This document shows positions 11,977 through 21,023 of a stretch of DNA of 64,000 nucleotides, piece by piece. The stretch comes from Grammothele lineata. Lineage: Eukaryota; Basidiomycota; Agaricomycetes; Polyporales; Polyporaceae. The stretch's first letter is position 1, and each line of letters starts with the position of its first letter. Where the stretch lies: positions 186,001 to 250,000 of the forward strand of contig NDFF03000024.1 of assembly GCA_002150815.3 (NCBI GenBank). Direction: 5' to 3'. The notes beneath the pieces were generated by a model. It was not told the DNA's origin and made no database searches. It was given only the letters and a program-made list of their open reading frames with translations. The translations under genes were made by a program, and so were the position numbers.

Positions 11977-12710
11977 CAAACGCGTCACCTCTGCACGAAG
12001 GTTAATTCGCGCATCGACCGTCGCACCAGCCGCGACACCACGAAGACCCGGGGATACGGCCCTGGACCACGAAGACTCGAGGATACGGCCTCGAACCCCC
12101 GATAGGAGCACCGGCCGACGCTCCTCGTAGAGGTGTGCGAAGACACCAACCCGAGCACGACAGACGCTCTACCCCGTAGAGGTGCGCGAGGCACCTACCC
12201 GCACGTACGCATCGCCCCCCGCTTGTTACCCATCACCCCCGCACCCCGCATCGAGATCCCGTCATGGCACCGCCGTCCATCGCGAAGCTCAACAACTCGA
12301 ACTACATCGAGTGGGTCATCGGAATGCGCGCCACCCTCGTTCGCCACGGCCTCTGGGAGGTCGTCGAAAGCGCCAAGGACGAGACCCGCCCCTCCGGCTC
12401 CGACAACACGAAGGCCGTCCGATCTTGGAAGACCAAGCGCCAGGAGGCCCAGGCCGAGATTCTGCTCCATGTCGAGCCCAGCCAGTACGCTCACGTTGCC
12501 GACGAGGAGGACCCGCACACCGTCTGGGAGTCCCTCAAGTCCGTCCACCAGTCCCGCGGCTTCGCCACCCGTAACGCCGCCTACCGCGCCTTCATGCGCA
12601 TGACGAAGCGCGATGACAAGCCGATGTCCGCCTGGATCGCTGACGTCCGCCGCGCCGCCTTCAACCTCCGCGCCATCGACGCCAACTCCGTCTCTGACAA
12701 CGACATCATC

Positions 12711-13535
12711 CACCAACTGTTGTACACCTGATACATCAAGTACTGGCCAACTGCCTAAAACGTTATGCAACTAATTACGGCGGAATTTTTGATGCATTAC
12801 GAAGTCCCGGGTGATCCGGGATGAACCCCCCAATGCGGCAGGTGGTCCTCCGGGTGCCATTATCAGTGCCCCTGCAGTGCAGATTAGCTTATCTCTCTTG
12901 ATTACAGCTCAGGAATCTAATCTCCCCTTCCGCGCCTATCCTAGGCACTTTCCCATCAATCCCACGCACCTTCCCATCAATCCCGCGCACCCTCCCGCGC
13001 CTCCCGCCCCCTGCGCGCGCTTTGGGCGCTTTTTTTGGTTTTCCGGGAGACCCCATTGAAGTTATAGCGCAATCAGTTCCCCACCTATTGGGGGCGCATT
13101 AGGTGCATTCAATGCGGATTGTAGCCGCATTTTGGACCCATCTAATGCGCCCGTAATAGGTGGGCTAGTACTTGTTTACTAGCAGGGGGCTAAATGGGCC
13201 AGGTGCGCGCATCAATCTTCGAATAGCTCACGCATTTTTTGCGTCCCTCGCGCGCGAAGGGGCGCGTTTGAAAGCTGTGTTCAAAGGCTTCAAAACGCGA
13301 CCTTTCGCGTGCGAATCCGTCCACGCGTTCCCGAGATAGGTCATCTGCTCCTCCTGAGTAGCACCAGGGGGAGCAGGTGTATCTCGGGCAAATGTGGACG
13401 GAATCGCGCCGTCTTTTTTGTGTTTTGTGCGCATTTGTAAGTACTATTGAGGGGTACACGCGCGCAGCCGCGCGCTTTTGATTTGCACCCTCGAGAGGGG
13501 GTGGAATCCTCCCCCTATCACCAGGCCAGGGAGAC
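12711..13535. repeat. Left arm of the hairpin element
   Basis: Inverted copy of 14816-15657. It contains a run of smaller hairpins, including 13078-13170 (stem CCCACCTATT / AATAGGTGGG) and 13311-13407. Confidence 0.8.
13311..13407. repeat. Nested hairpin inside the left arm
   Basis: Imperfect stem of about 38 bp: TCCGTCCAC, CCGAGATA and CTGCTCC on one side pair with GGAGCAG, TATCTCGG and GTGGACGGA on the other, around a short loop near 13352-13370. The same structure occurs in the right arm near 14940-15040. Confidence 0.75.
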
Positions 13536-13812
13536 CTATCTCCCTCATTTGTGGTTCGTTTCCCTTCGTTCTTTCTGCATTTTGTATATGTATATAGTCC
13601 ATGTCTGGTGCAGCTTAAACGCATATTCATCTCTCAAATCTACTGTCTACAGGTAGGGAGTACTGTTTTGGGACCTTCCTGCTTTCATCTCTCCCTGGCA
13701 TCCTTGAAAAAGAACCCGACATTTTGATACTTGGTACACTTACAATACACACTGTCCTCAAGCACATACAGTAGTTAGATCAGTTATAATCTACCATATA
13801 ACAAGAGGGGAC

Positions 13813-13856
13813 ACATGTTCTCCTCCTGACCCTATGTTGGAGGAGAACATGTTGTA
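13813..13856. repeat. Short hairpin in the element core
   Basis: ACATGTTCTCCTCC pairs with GGAGGAGAACATGT around a loop of about 15 bases. It is isolated between the arms, with no gene beside it. Confidence 0.65.
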
Positions 13857-14815
13857 ACTCTATAGCCGCTCAACCTATTCACAAGCGGTTTTTTTCCCCC
13901 ACCTGACATACCATCCCTCTATATATTCTCCAAGTTTCAGCACAATTGCATGGTGCGATCCCTTGTGAGGTCCTTATCAGCTGAACACCCTGCGCCTTCC
14001 AAATGCGGCAGGTACTCACCCAACCACCTCTAGAGAAAGATCTAAGCATCAGACAAAAAATCGGATGGTTGGAGCGTGTTCAGCGACCCAAAAAACGGTA
14101 AGGAGGGTACTTACATCAAGGGAGAGATGGGTACAGGGTGCTCGGATGAGAGGTGGGTGGTTTGTTGTGACTAGCAGCATAGGATTCCGTGTGCACTTCG
14201 TCCACAGCTGCTGTGGCTGAGCCTCTGGCTAGATCATTGGAACACAGCTCCATCATTTCTCAACCGTTTCCCTCCGTTCTTTTTGCATCTTGTAGGTATT
14301 ATTTGTCGGTCTTGTTTCCGGGTATCTGGGGCGCTATCGGGTACAATATACATGTGTAGTAAAGGGGGATATTTTGAAACTGATAAGGATCCCAAGAACC
14401 CAAATAAGGACCGATAACAAATGTCACTGGTGTGAAAGATAGTGTAATATGATACAAACAAGCTAAAGAAAACCGCTTCGCAATATCTATTGCAGGACAG
14501 GAGATATGGCTCATGTACTCCAGGAGGAGCACATGTGTCTGGACAGATGTCCACATGCAGGAGTGAAATGGTGGCTACGGTTTATGCAATGTATAATGAT
14601 ACATGACAAGGGACAATTTGTTTGAAGGTAATCCGATCAGTTTTGGTAGAGATATGGAGGGGGAAAGTGGGCTGTGGCTGAGCCATCATTGTGTTCACTG
14701 TACAATGATATTACTGCGCATGTTTGACGCGTTTGGTGGCCTAAACTCCAGTAAACAAACACTACAAGCTGCAACAAAAACAAACGAGAACGGATAAGAA
14801 CTGGGGAAGATACAT

Positions 14816-15657
14816 CTGGCCTGTCTGGTGGCTGAGGAGGATTCCATCCCCTCTCGAGGGTGCAAATCAAAAGCGCGCGGCTGCGCGCGTGTACCCCTCA
14901 ATAGTACTTACAAATGCGCACAAAACACAAAAAAGACGGCGCGATTCCGTCCACATTTGCCCGAGATACACCTGCTCCCCCTGGTGCTACTCAGGAGGAG
15001 CAGATGACCTATCTCGGGAACGCGTGGACGGATTCGCACGCGAAAGGTCGCGTTTTGAAGCCTTTGAACACAGCTTTCAAACGCGCCCCTTCGCGCGCGA
15101 GGGACGCAAAAAATGCGTGAGCTATTCGAAGATTGATGCGCGCACCTGGCCCATTTAGCCCCCTGCTAGTAAACAAGTACTAGCCCACCTATTACGGGCG
15201 CATTAGATGGGTCCAAAATGCGGCTACAATCCGCATTGAATGCACCTAATGCGCCCCCAATAGGTGGGGAACTGATTGCGCTATAACTTCAATGGGGTCT
15301 CCCGGAAAACCAAAAAAAGCGCCCAAAGCGCGCGCGAGGGGCGGGAGGGCGCGCGCAGGGGGCGGGAGGCGCGGGAGGGTGCGCGGGATTGATGGGAAGA
15401 CACCGGAAATAGGCGGGGCACTGCTGGGAACCCCGGAAAACCCGGAGATGATATTCTGAGGCTGTTATCTACAGAGATAAGCCAATCCAGCTTATCTGCT
15501 CATAGATAACAGCCTCCGGAGGGCTGCTACCGCATTTGGGGGTTCGTTTCGGATCACCCGGGGCTTTGTATTACATCAAAAATTCCGCCGTAATTAGTTG
15601 CATAACGTTTTAGGCGGTTGGCCAGCACTTGATGTATCAGAACTACAGCAGCTGCTG
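14816..15657. repeat. Right arm of the hairpin element
   Basis: Reverse complement of 12711-13535. The inner part (about 14841-15310) is nearly identical to its partner, while 15340-15530 differs clearly. Confidence 0.8.
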
Positions 15658-16168
15658 CATCATCACCGTCCTCACCGGTGGACTCCCCGACTCGTATGCC
15701 CCCTTCGTTGTTACCCTCGACTCTACCCCCGCCGACGACCTGACGCTCGAGTACGTCACCACCCGCCTGCTTAATGAAGAAGCCCGTCAGTCCGCGTACA
15801 AGACCATTTCCGACGCCGCCGCCTACCACGTCTCGCAGAAGACCCGTTCGTCGAAGACCCCGACGCCCATCGAGCGCATCACGTGCCACCGCTGCCAGAC
15901 GAGGGGCCACTACGCGCGCACCTGCACCGCGCCCGCCCCGGTCCCGCGCGACAACGCGAACGTCGCCTCGACCTCCGCCGCCCAGCAGCCGGCGCCCACC
16001 CGCACTGACGACGCCTGGTAGATTTCTCGCGTCAGGGGATGTACGAACCCTGTTCGCACGGCCATTGTCTCGTTTACAATATTTACTTACCTACGGTCGT
16101 TTATTGCTTACCTTACTTCTTACCTAGAGTCCCGCATTCGTCGCCCGCGCTGTTCGCTCGAGGGGATG

Positions 16169-16429
16169 TGTGGAATTTTGTATTGCCTATCTCGTATCGA
16201 GCTCACGCACGTCCTCCAACCCCACGTCCACCCTCTTCACTCCACTCCGATCGTTTCCATAGTTTCGTGCTTATCTTATCTTTCGAGTATATTAGCCTCC
16301 CGTGTACGTAGTCGTTCGGCACGCGTTTGCACGGTCCAAACGCGAATCCCATCGCTTCCGTGCGCCCCCTCTCGTCCGCTCGACTCGCCGCGTGCTCTCC
16401 GGCGTCTCGCCACCGCCGTTTTTCTTACA
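16169..16429 (+). repeat. 3' LTR of the gag-only retrotransposon
   Basis: 261 bp, same ends and sequence as the 5' LTR, followed by the target duplication CGGCC at 16430-16434. Confidence 0.9.
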
Positions 16430-16513
16430 CGGCCGACATCCGGGCAACACTTGTGATGGCGGTTAGTCACGTCCGGTCACACGTTGAATGTGGTATGAGT
16501 ACACCATGGACTC

Positions 16514-16520
16514 CAGAAGG
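16514..16520. repeat. Target site duplication CAGAAGG, right copy
   Basis: Partner of 7195-7201; P450 C exon 2 continues directly after it with ACCACCGACAGTCGGGAT. Confidence 0.85.
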
Positions 16521-16693
16521 ACCACCGACAGTCGGGATATGGCCAAGCTGCAGGAGAGATAATAGCCAAATGAGCGGACATATTGAACAGGTACTCAAGA
16601 TACCAGACGTACCGGGTCCATCTTCCAGCGAATGATATAGGCGGCGACAAGTGCCGCTATGACGCTGTATACGATCGTCGCAGTGTCGTCCAT

Positions 16694-17732
16694 GGCGGTG
16701 GGCGGTAGGAGATTGCGGAGACAATGCGTTCCATCTAGACGGCGTCGCATGCTATATAAACGAGGGCTGGCGCTGCAGATGTCGCGCCGACGGGGACGTA
16801 CCACAAGCGATGGATGTTCCCACAGAGTCAAAGGCTATTACAGAAGGTGTCTAGACATGTTCCCGCGCTTCTAGAAAGCGATGCCGTTCAACATGCGAGC
16901 CGACTGCACGGTGAAATTGTGTGGTTGGTGCTCGCGGCCCGAATTGTGATCCGATTTGACTAGTAGTTGCAGCAGGGCACCTCGTTAAAGGGTAAATCGG
17001 GTAGAAGTGTGCATGCCAGTCCGGAAATGTTGCTTGCAGGCAAAGACATCCTGGCAGGGAGGAGAAGGAGACGGAGCTGAAAAGCGCCGCGTGTTGCGGG
17101 GTCGCGTGTCTTTGATCAAGGCGCCTAAGTACGGCTATTTCCGGCTACCTCCTACCAATGACATTGCGATCAAGTTGGTAGCCCCCGGATTGCATGAAGG
17201 AGGCTCCCTTCTGCACCATAGTGATGGGTCAACAACCTTCGTGAACCCCATGCATGTTTCCCACAAGGCATGGCACTATGAGCGCATCACCCCACAGGCC
17301 CGCAGGAAGCACGGTAACTCTACCACGATGAACCACCGGACGCTGCGAACGAAGCGGAACGTAGATGAGAACGCCCGCGCGTCCGACCTATGTGCAATCC
17401 AAACGCATGTCGCACCTGCGTGGTCATACGACCGCGCTTAATCTGAGAGCTGGTCGCCCTCTGGTATGCCATACCGCCTGCGTCGATCCGGATCATCCGT
17501 CTCTACTCCTTTACTTACTGGAACGGCCCGAGCGCGTTCCAAGACGTCATAGTTGCTCCTGAGATCCGATGGGGCCTTCTTGCGGCATGACCGCTAATGA
17601 GGACAGCGCTTAGTCACACGGCCCGAGGACTTTCGGTACAAGTACACCCATAGATATTCTGCGATTCTGCTTCCGCGTCCCCGAGTGTATCCTCTCATCA
17701 TAATAGGCACCCCACCTACACCTACGCACGCT
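16694..17732. other. Intergenic spacer C-D
   Basis: No gene supported. It holds the C promoter and, further right, sequence shared with the A-B spacer (1042-1806). Confidence 0.55.
16752..16760 (-). promoter_or_regulatory. TATA-like element of P450 C
   Basis: Minus-strand TTTATATAG about 60 nt upstream of the start codon at 16693, positioned as in paralogue A. Confidence 0.5.
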
Positions 17733-19907
17733 TTACACCACGGAGGGAGTTGATCGCTTGCGAAACAACAGCCTCGCGCGGGGATTGGGTATGACCGCTC
17801 CTGCGAAATTGATATTCTGTGGACGCGTCGTGGGGCTATCGCCAGCAAACTTGAAATCGTAGTTGATGATGAGGAACGCAAACAGCGCCTTGAGCTCGAT
17901 CGCCGCGAAGAATCGCCCCGGGCTACCCAACACGTGCAAAGGGAGGGAGATGTGAGTCGACATCCATTCGGTGACACGAAGAGGACGCGGCTCACCACGC
18001 GTGCCGCCCGTGCCCGAAGGGCAAGTACTCCGCCGAGGTGTGCACCATCTGGTGTTTAGTCCCACCACCGTCCGTCGTACGCATACGCGCGAACCGAAAC
18101 GGGTCGAAGATCGCGGCGTCCGAATACAGCGCCTCGTCGTGGTGCGTCGGGCGGGCGGCAACGGACACGAGCGTCCCGCGCGGGATGAACGTGCCGTTGC
18201 TCAGTGTCATGTCTTTCATTGCCTTGCGTACGATGCTGACTGTAAGTATGCACATCATCAAAAACAATTCGTTCAGAAAAAGAAGAGACATTGAAAGGGA
18301 AACGTACGTGTGCGTATCCCGTTGAAGCGCTGTGATTCGCGCAAGAAGCTGTCCAGCTTCCACATCTTAGCCATCCCCGCCTTCGTCCATCCCTCGGCCG
18401 CAACGGCCCCCTCGACCTCGGCGCGCAGCGGTTCCATATACTCTGGCGCAGCCGCGAGGTCGTACAACGCGTGAGCGATGCTCTGTGCTAGCGTGTGAGA
18501 GAGCGCTACAAGAGAGCCTGGCAGCGGAGAGCGCGCTCACACACCATAGACGACGTGTGGATGGCGGCAAAGTTGACGGTGAGGATGCGCTCGGCTATTT
18601 GCTGGTCGGTGCTGCGACGCGGGATTGCCTCTTCAAGGATCCATTGTAGCATGTCGTTCTGTAACCCCAGACCACGCGATGAGCATCATCCGGCGACTGG
18701 CTGTTTGGTGGGAGAGGTGGATGGGGATACTCACGGGCTCCTCGGGCGACTTCTCATCGCCGCGCTTCGCCAGTGCGGCTGTACGCGCGTCAATGAGCGG
18801 CTTGAGATACGTGATAGCACGATGGCGCGTGACAGCGGCTTTGCTGAACAGCTTCCCAACTAGTCTGTTCCTCGCGGTTAACGCCAGGCCTCACTCACGT
18901 AGGGCCCGTCCAATGCTTACCCTTTGAGGAAAGGCGGGAAGCAGTTTATCAGGTACTTGTCCCTCATCACGTCAAGCGTGAAGCTGATTGCGAGGTCTAG
19001 ATACTCGTCGTTCCTACCTGCGTGTCATTGAGTACGAGTGAGTGCACTTTTCAACACAGAGGTCGGTCACGGGCGAGATACACGCACACAAAGGGAGTCC
19101 GACGAAAACGCGGTTACTCGCGCGCGCGATGATTTTCTCCATTGCAGACAGCGCGTTCACCGTCGCCCACTCTGTTCAGCGCGCATCCGCTCTCGTAAGC
19201 TCCAAGCACAGAAAACCACGTGCGAAACGCACCGTCTCCCTTAGAGGGGATTAACACGGGGACCGCGGCTGTCATTTCGTCCACGATGTCGGGAAGAACC
19301 ATTGCGAGAGATCTGGTCAGGCGGTCGCGGATGAGACCGACATGATATGGGTCTTGGATCGTATCGCGCCCGAGCGTGTATTTCAGCTGTAGAGACTACG
19401 CCAGTGGTTGAGCACACTTCATAACGTCGCGCAAGCATGCATAGATGGAGTACATACCTCATCAGCAGCCTCGAGTATCGACACCACCTCGTCGGGCATC
19501 TTGCGCAATTCCTCAACCATATCAGCCCCGGAGACGACCACCACCCATTGGTCGAGGAGCGCAACCTTGAATGCGGACCCGTGATACTGCTCGCGCGCGC
19601 CACAGTTGAGCACCGTGGCGCATGTGACAGACCGCAGTCGTACGTACTTTCTGATACCCACGCTCGAGCACTTCCGGGCCGCGGAAGGTGTAGTTGAGAG
19701 CGGCGATGTATGAGAGGAGGGGCGCGGATGGGCCTCCGACGGTGGGTATTGCCTTCAGCTGTTCGAGCACACCAGAGAGTGAGGGGTACATTAGTACACG
19801 ACGAGACGCGAGTTTCGTAGACGTACCGGATGGAACCTCCACTTGAAAACGTACACGGCGACCATCACCACGATGATAGCATACAACCAGGGCTGCACGT
19901 CCTCCAT
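17733..19907 (-). CDS. Cytochrome P450 D, CYP512-like
   Basis: Seen: start at 19907 (MEDVQPWLYAIIVVMVAVYV membrane anchor) and stop at 17733-17735, about 11 exons. Blocks in order: IPTVGGPSAPLLSY; VVVVSGADMVEELRKMPDE; YTLGRDTIQDPYHVGLIRD; IIARASNRVFVGLPLC; LDLAISFTLDVMRD; LLQWILEEAIPRRSTDQQI-type exon ending NFAAIHTSS (I-helix, with the usual acidic residue replaced by H); ExxR in DSFLRESQR; FDPFRFARMR; and heme loop GHGRHA-C-PGRFFAA. The cysteine codon is split TG|C by the last intron (donor near 17993). Role by family: ER-bound monooxygenation with P450 reductase; substrate unknown. It is the parent type of relic B. A TATA-like stretch (TATATGA complement near 19970) lies about 65 nt upstream. 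Exon edges are by eye. Confidence 0.85.
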
Positions 19908-21023
19908 CGTACGTCTTGCGCGAGTGGTATGCGAGTGAAGGACAGGGGTGTATCGTAGCTTTCTAGCGCAAGTTATATGAACCCCGAAGGAAACGGCGAG
20001 CGGACAGGGTGACAGCATCCGTACGAGAGAAGATGGGTTGACCGACAGCGGCGCTGAACAAGTGATTGAATGGCCCCGCCGCACAAACTTTACAATGACT
20101 GAACGTAGTTTTCCAGCGAGTACGCCGTAAGCAGAACCGGAGAAAATTTGGGACGTCTCCGTTGTGTTGGCGAGAAGAGTATTCTGTGCGTTGCGCCCCT
20201 GGGAAAGATCCTAGAGTTTAGCCCCCTATGTGTACCTTCACGGGTGCAGCGAGTGTATCGCCATATTACAGCGAGCTTAAGATGCGTAGTCACGCGGACG
20301 TAGACTCAAAACGCTCTGAATCCAGGATGACGTTGAACCCGGGCTAGAAGTGTCCCAACCAGGCCGAAGTTCCCAGACACTCAGGGGCGCAGTATACGGG
20401 ACGCCCGTGGCAGCCGTTGGAACTTGGAACGACAGCAAGTTCATAGAACGAGTGTCTATCGCATAAGTTGTCAGCCAACAGACACAAAGGCGACGAGCAA
20501 AAGGGGCATTGAAGATGCGCACTTTAGCAGGCTAGTGCAGCCGCCAAGGAAAGTTCAATGAGATGTTGCATGCCAAGCGACTCACCCCTCATAGTATTGC
20601 CGATGACAACCTTGGCAGGGTTCATCAAGCGCCAGCTCGAGTGTATCGCCGCCGCTGCCATAGGACGTTCTTCCGTTGGGCGGAAACAAGGTGCATACCG
20701 TCAGGAGAAACGCAGCGTCGGCCGACGACTATCAGGGGTCGGAGTTTCGATATTGATTCGGCGCTTATATTCTGATCGCGCCTTGGGTACTTATGTGAGT
20801 ATCTTTCCTCTCAGTACTCCTTACATACTGAATGGCTCCTACATGCGCAGAGTTGGAGGAGAGCCAACCACTTGTCCAACGCCAGGGTTCCAGAACACAT
20901 CCGCCATACGATGAAGGGGTATGAAATACGCTCGGCGTACAAATACATTGTCCGTCTCTATCCTCCAATTCCTGAATAGTACCTACGCACGGGAGCGTTC
21001 AAGATGCAGTCATCCCCCTGCAC
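19908..21023. other. Intergenic region between P450 D and E
   Basis: About 1.1 kb. Contains the D promoter side near 19970; otherwise I see no gene, repeat or P450 remnant. Confidence 0.5.

Larger units (their letters stand above)
12711..15657. mobile_element. 2.9-kb hairpin-arm TIR element nested in gag
   Basis: Seen: flanked by CATCATC at 12704-12710 and 15658-15664. The outermost inverted repeats read CACCAACTGTTGTA (left) and CAGCAGCTGCTGTA (right, inward), followed by about 90 nearly identical bases from CTGATACATCAAG. The arms extend to about 13535 and 14816. A stretch near 12830-13010 / 15340-15530 is diverged, but the inner 440 bp or so are almost identical. The central 1.3 kb has no recognisable protein gene. 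Long arms suggest a foldback or Mutator-like non-autonomous element; the 7-bp duplication is short for Mutator (usually 8-10), so the class is open. It is the youngest insertion of this nest. Confidence 0.8.
12264..16021 (+). pseudogene. Copia-type gag, interrupted by a 2.9-kb insertion
   Basis: The first part (12264-12710) starts MAPPSIAKLNNSNYIEW and ends in NDII. The second part (15665-16021) resumes in the same frame with TVLTGGLPDSYAPF, reaches a CCHC zinc knuckle (CHRCQTRGHYARTC, spacing C-x2-C-x4-H-x4-C) and stops. Removing the insert plus one CATCATC copy gives an open frame of 267 codons, which resembles the UBN2/gag-polypeptide family of Copia elements (capsid-type domain then nucleic-acid-binding knuckle). 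As it stands the first part runs into insert sequence and stops at 12731. Confidence 0.85.
11716..16429 (+). mobile_element. Gag-only Copia-type LTR retrotransposon
   Basis: Seen: two 261-bp LTRs (TGTGG...TTACA) and the 5-bp duplication CGGCC at 11711-11715 and 16430-16434. A purine stretch AGGGGA (16161-16166) directly precedes the right LTR, and one gag gene lies inside. There is no protease, integrase, reverse transcriptase or RNase H, and no room for them: without the nested insert at 12711-15657 the element is about 1.8 kb. The LTRs look identical, pointing to recent insertion. Family knowledge: gag-only LTR elements (TR-GAG) that rely on enzymes from full-length relatives are known in plants. 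The primer-binding site after 11976 does not match the common initiator-Met tRNA form by eye. Confidence 0.85.
7202..16513. mobile_element. Large TIR element with mirror-image satellite arms (holds two younger insertions)
   Basis: Seen: flanked by CAGAAGG duplications. Imperfect terminal inverted repeats of about 85 bp (7202-7290 against 16430-16513 continued at 11700-11715) share ATGGTG, TGACTAAC, a GTG.TGCCCGGA block and CGGCCGGA. Inside, each side has a cluster of CCGGCC motifs, then a 1.4-kb array of a 20-bp repeat; the two arrays are in opposite orientation around a 0.7-kb spacer. Without the retrotransposon at 11716-16429 the element is about 4.6 kb. No open frame resembles a transposase, so it is presumably moved in trans. 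Family knowledge: subterminal repeats bind transposase in hAT, CACTA and Mutator-like elements. The 7-bp duplication does not settle the superfamily. Confidence 0.75.
2932..16693 (-). pseudogene. Cytochrome P450 C, otherwise intact but split by transposons
   Basis: Seen: start codon at 16693-16691 (MDDTATIVYSVIAALVAAY anchor) and stop at 2932-2934. In order are the hinge PTVGGPS (16514-16560), AKMIDDLRKRPDDE and YTIGRAWIDDPYHVDI (6740-7010), RASNRVFVG (6630-6710), an I-helix exon ending VNFAAIHTSS (about 3715-3820), K-helix ExxR in DSLLRESQR (about 3490-3660), FDPFRFAKMR, and the heme loop GHGRHA-C-PGRFFA, whose cysteine codon is rebuilt across the last intron. Every exon is open, so the gene was working until recently. 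Exon 2 is broken by the element at 7202-16513, and intron 5 carries the element at 4170-6579. With both removed it would be a usual-length fungal P450. It cannot be expressed as one normal transcript now. Paralogue of A. Confidence 0.85.

Noticed and set aside
13190..15158. Frames of 89-146 codons present in both arms of the hairpin element
   Set aside because: They coincide with the chained hairpins and are identical only because the arms are inverted copies; no domain recognised.
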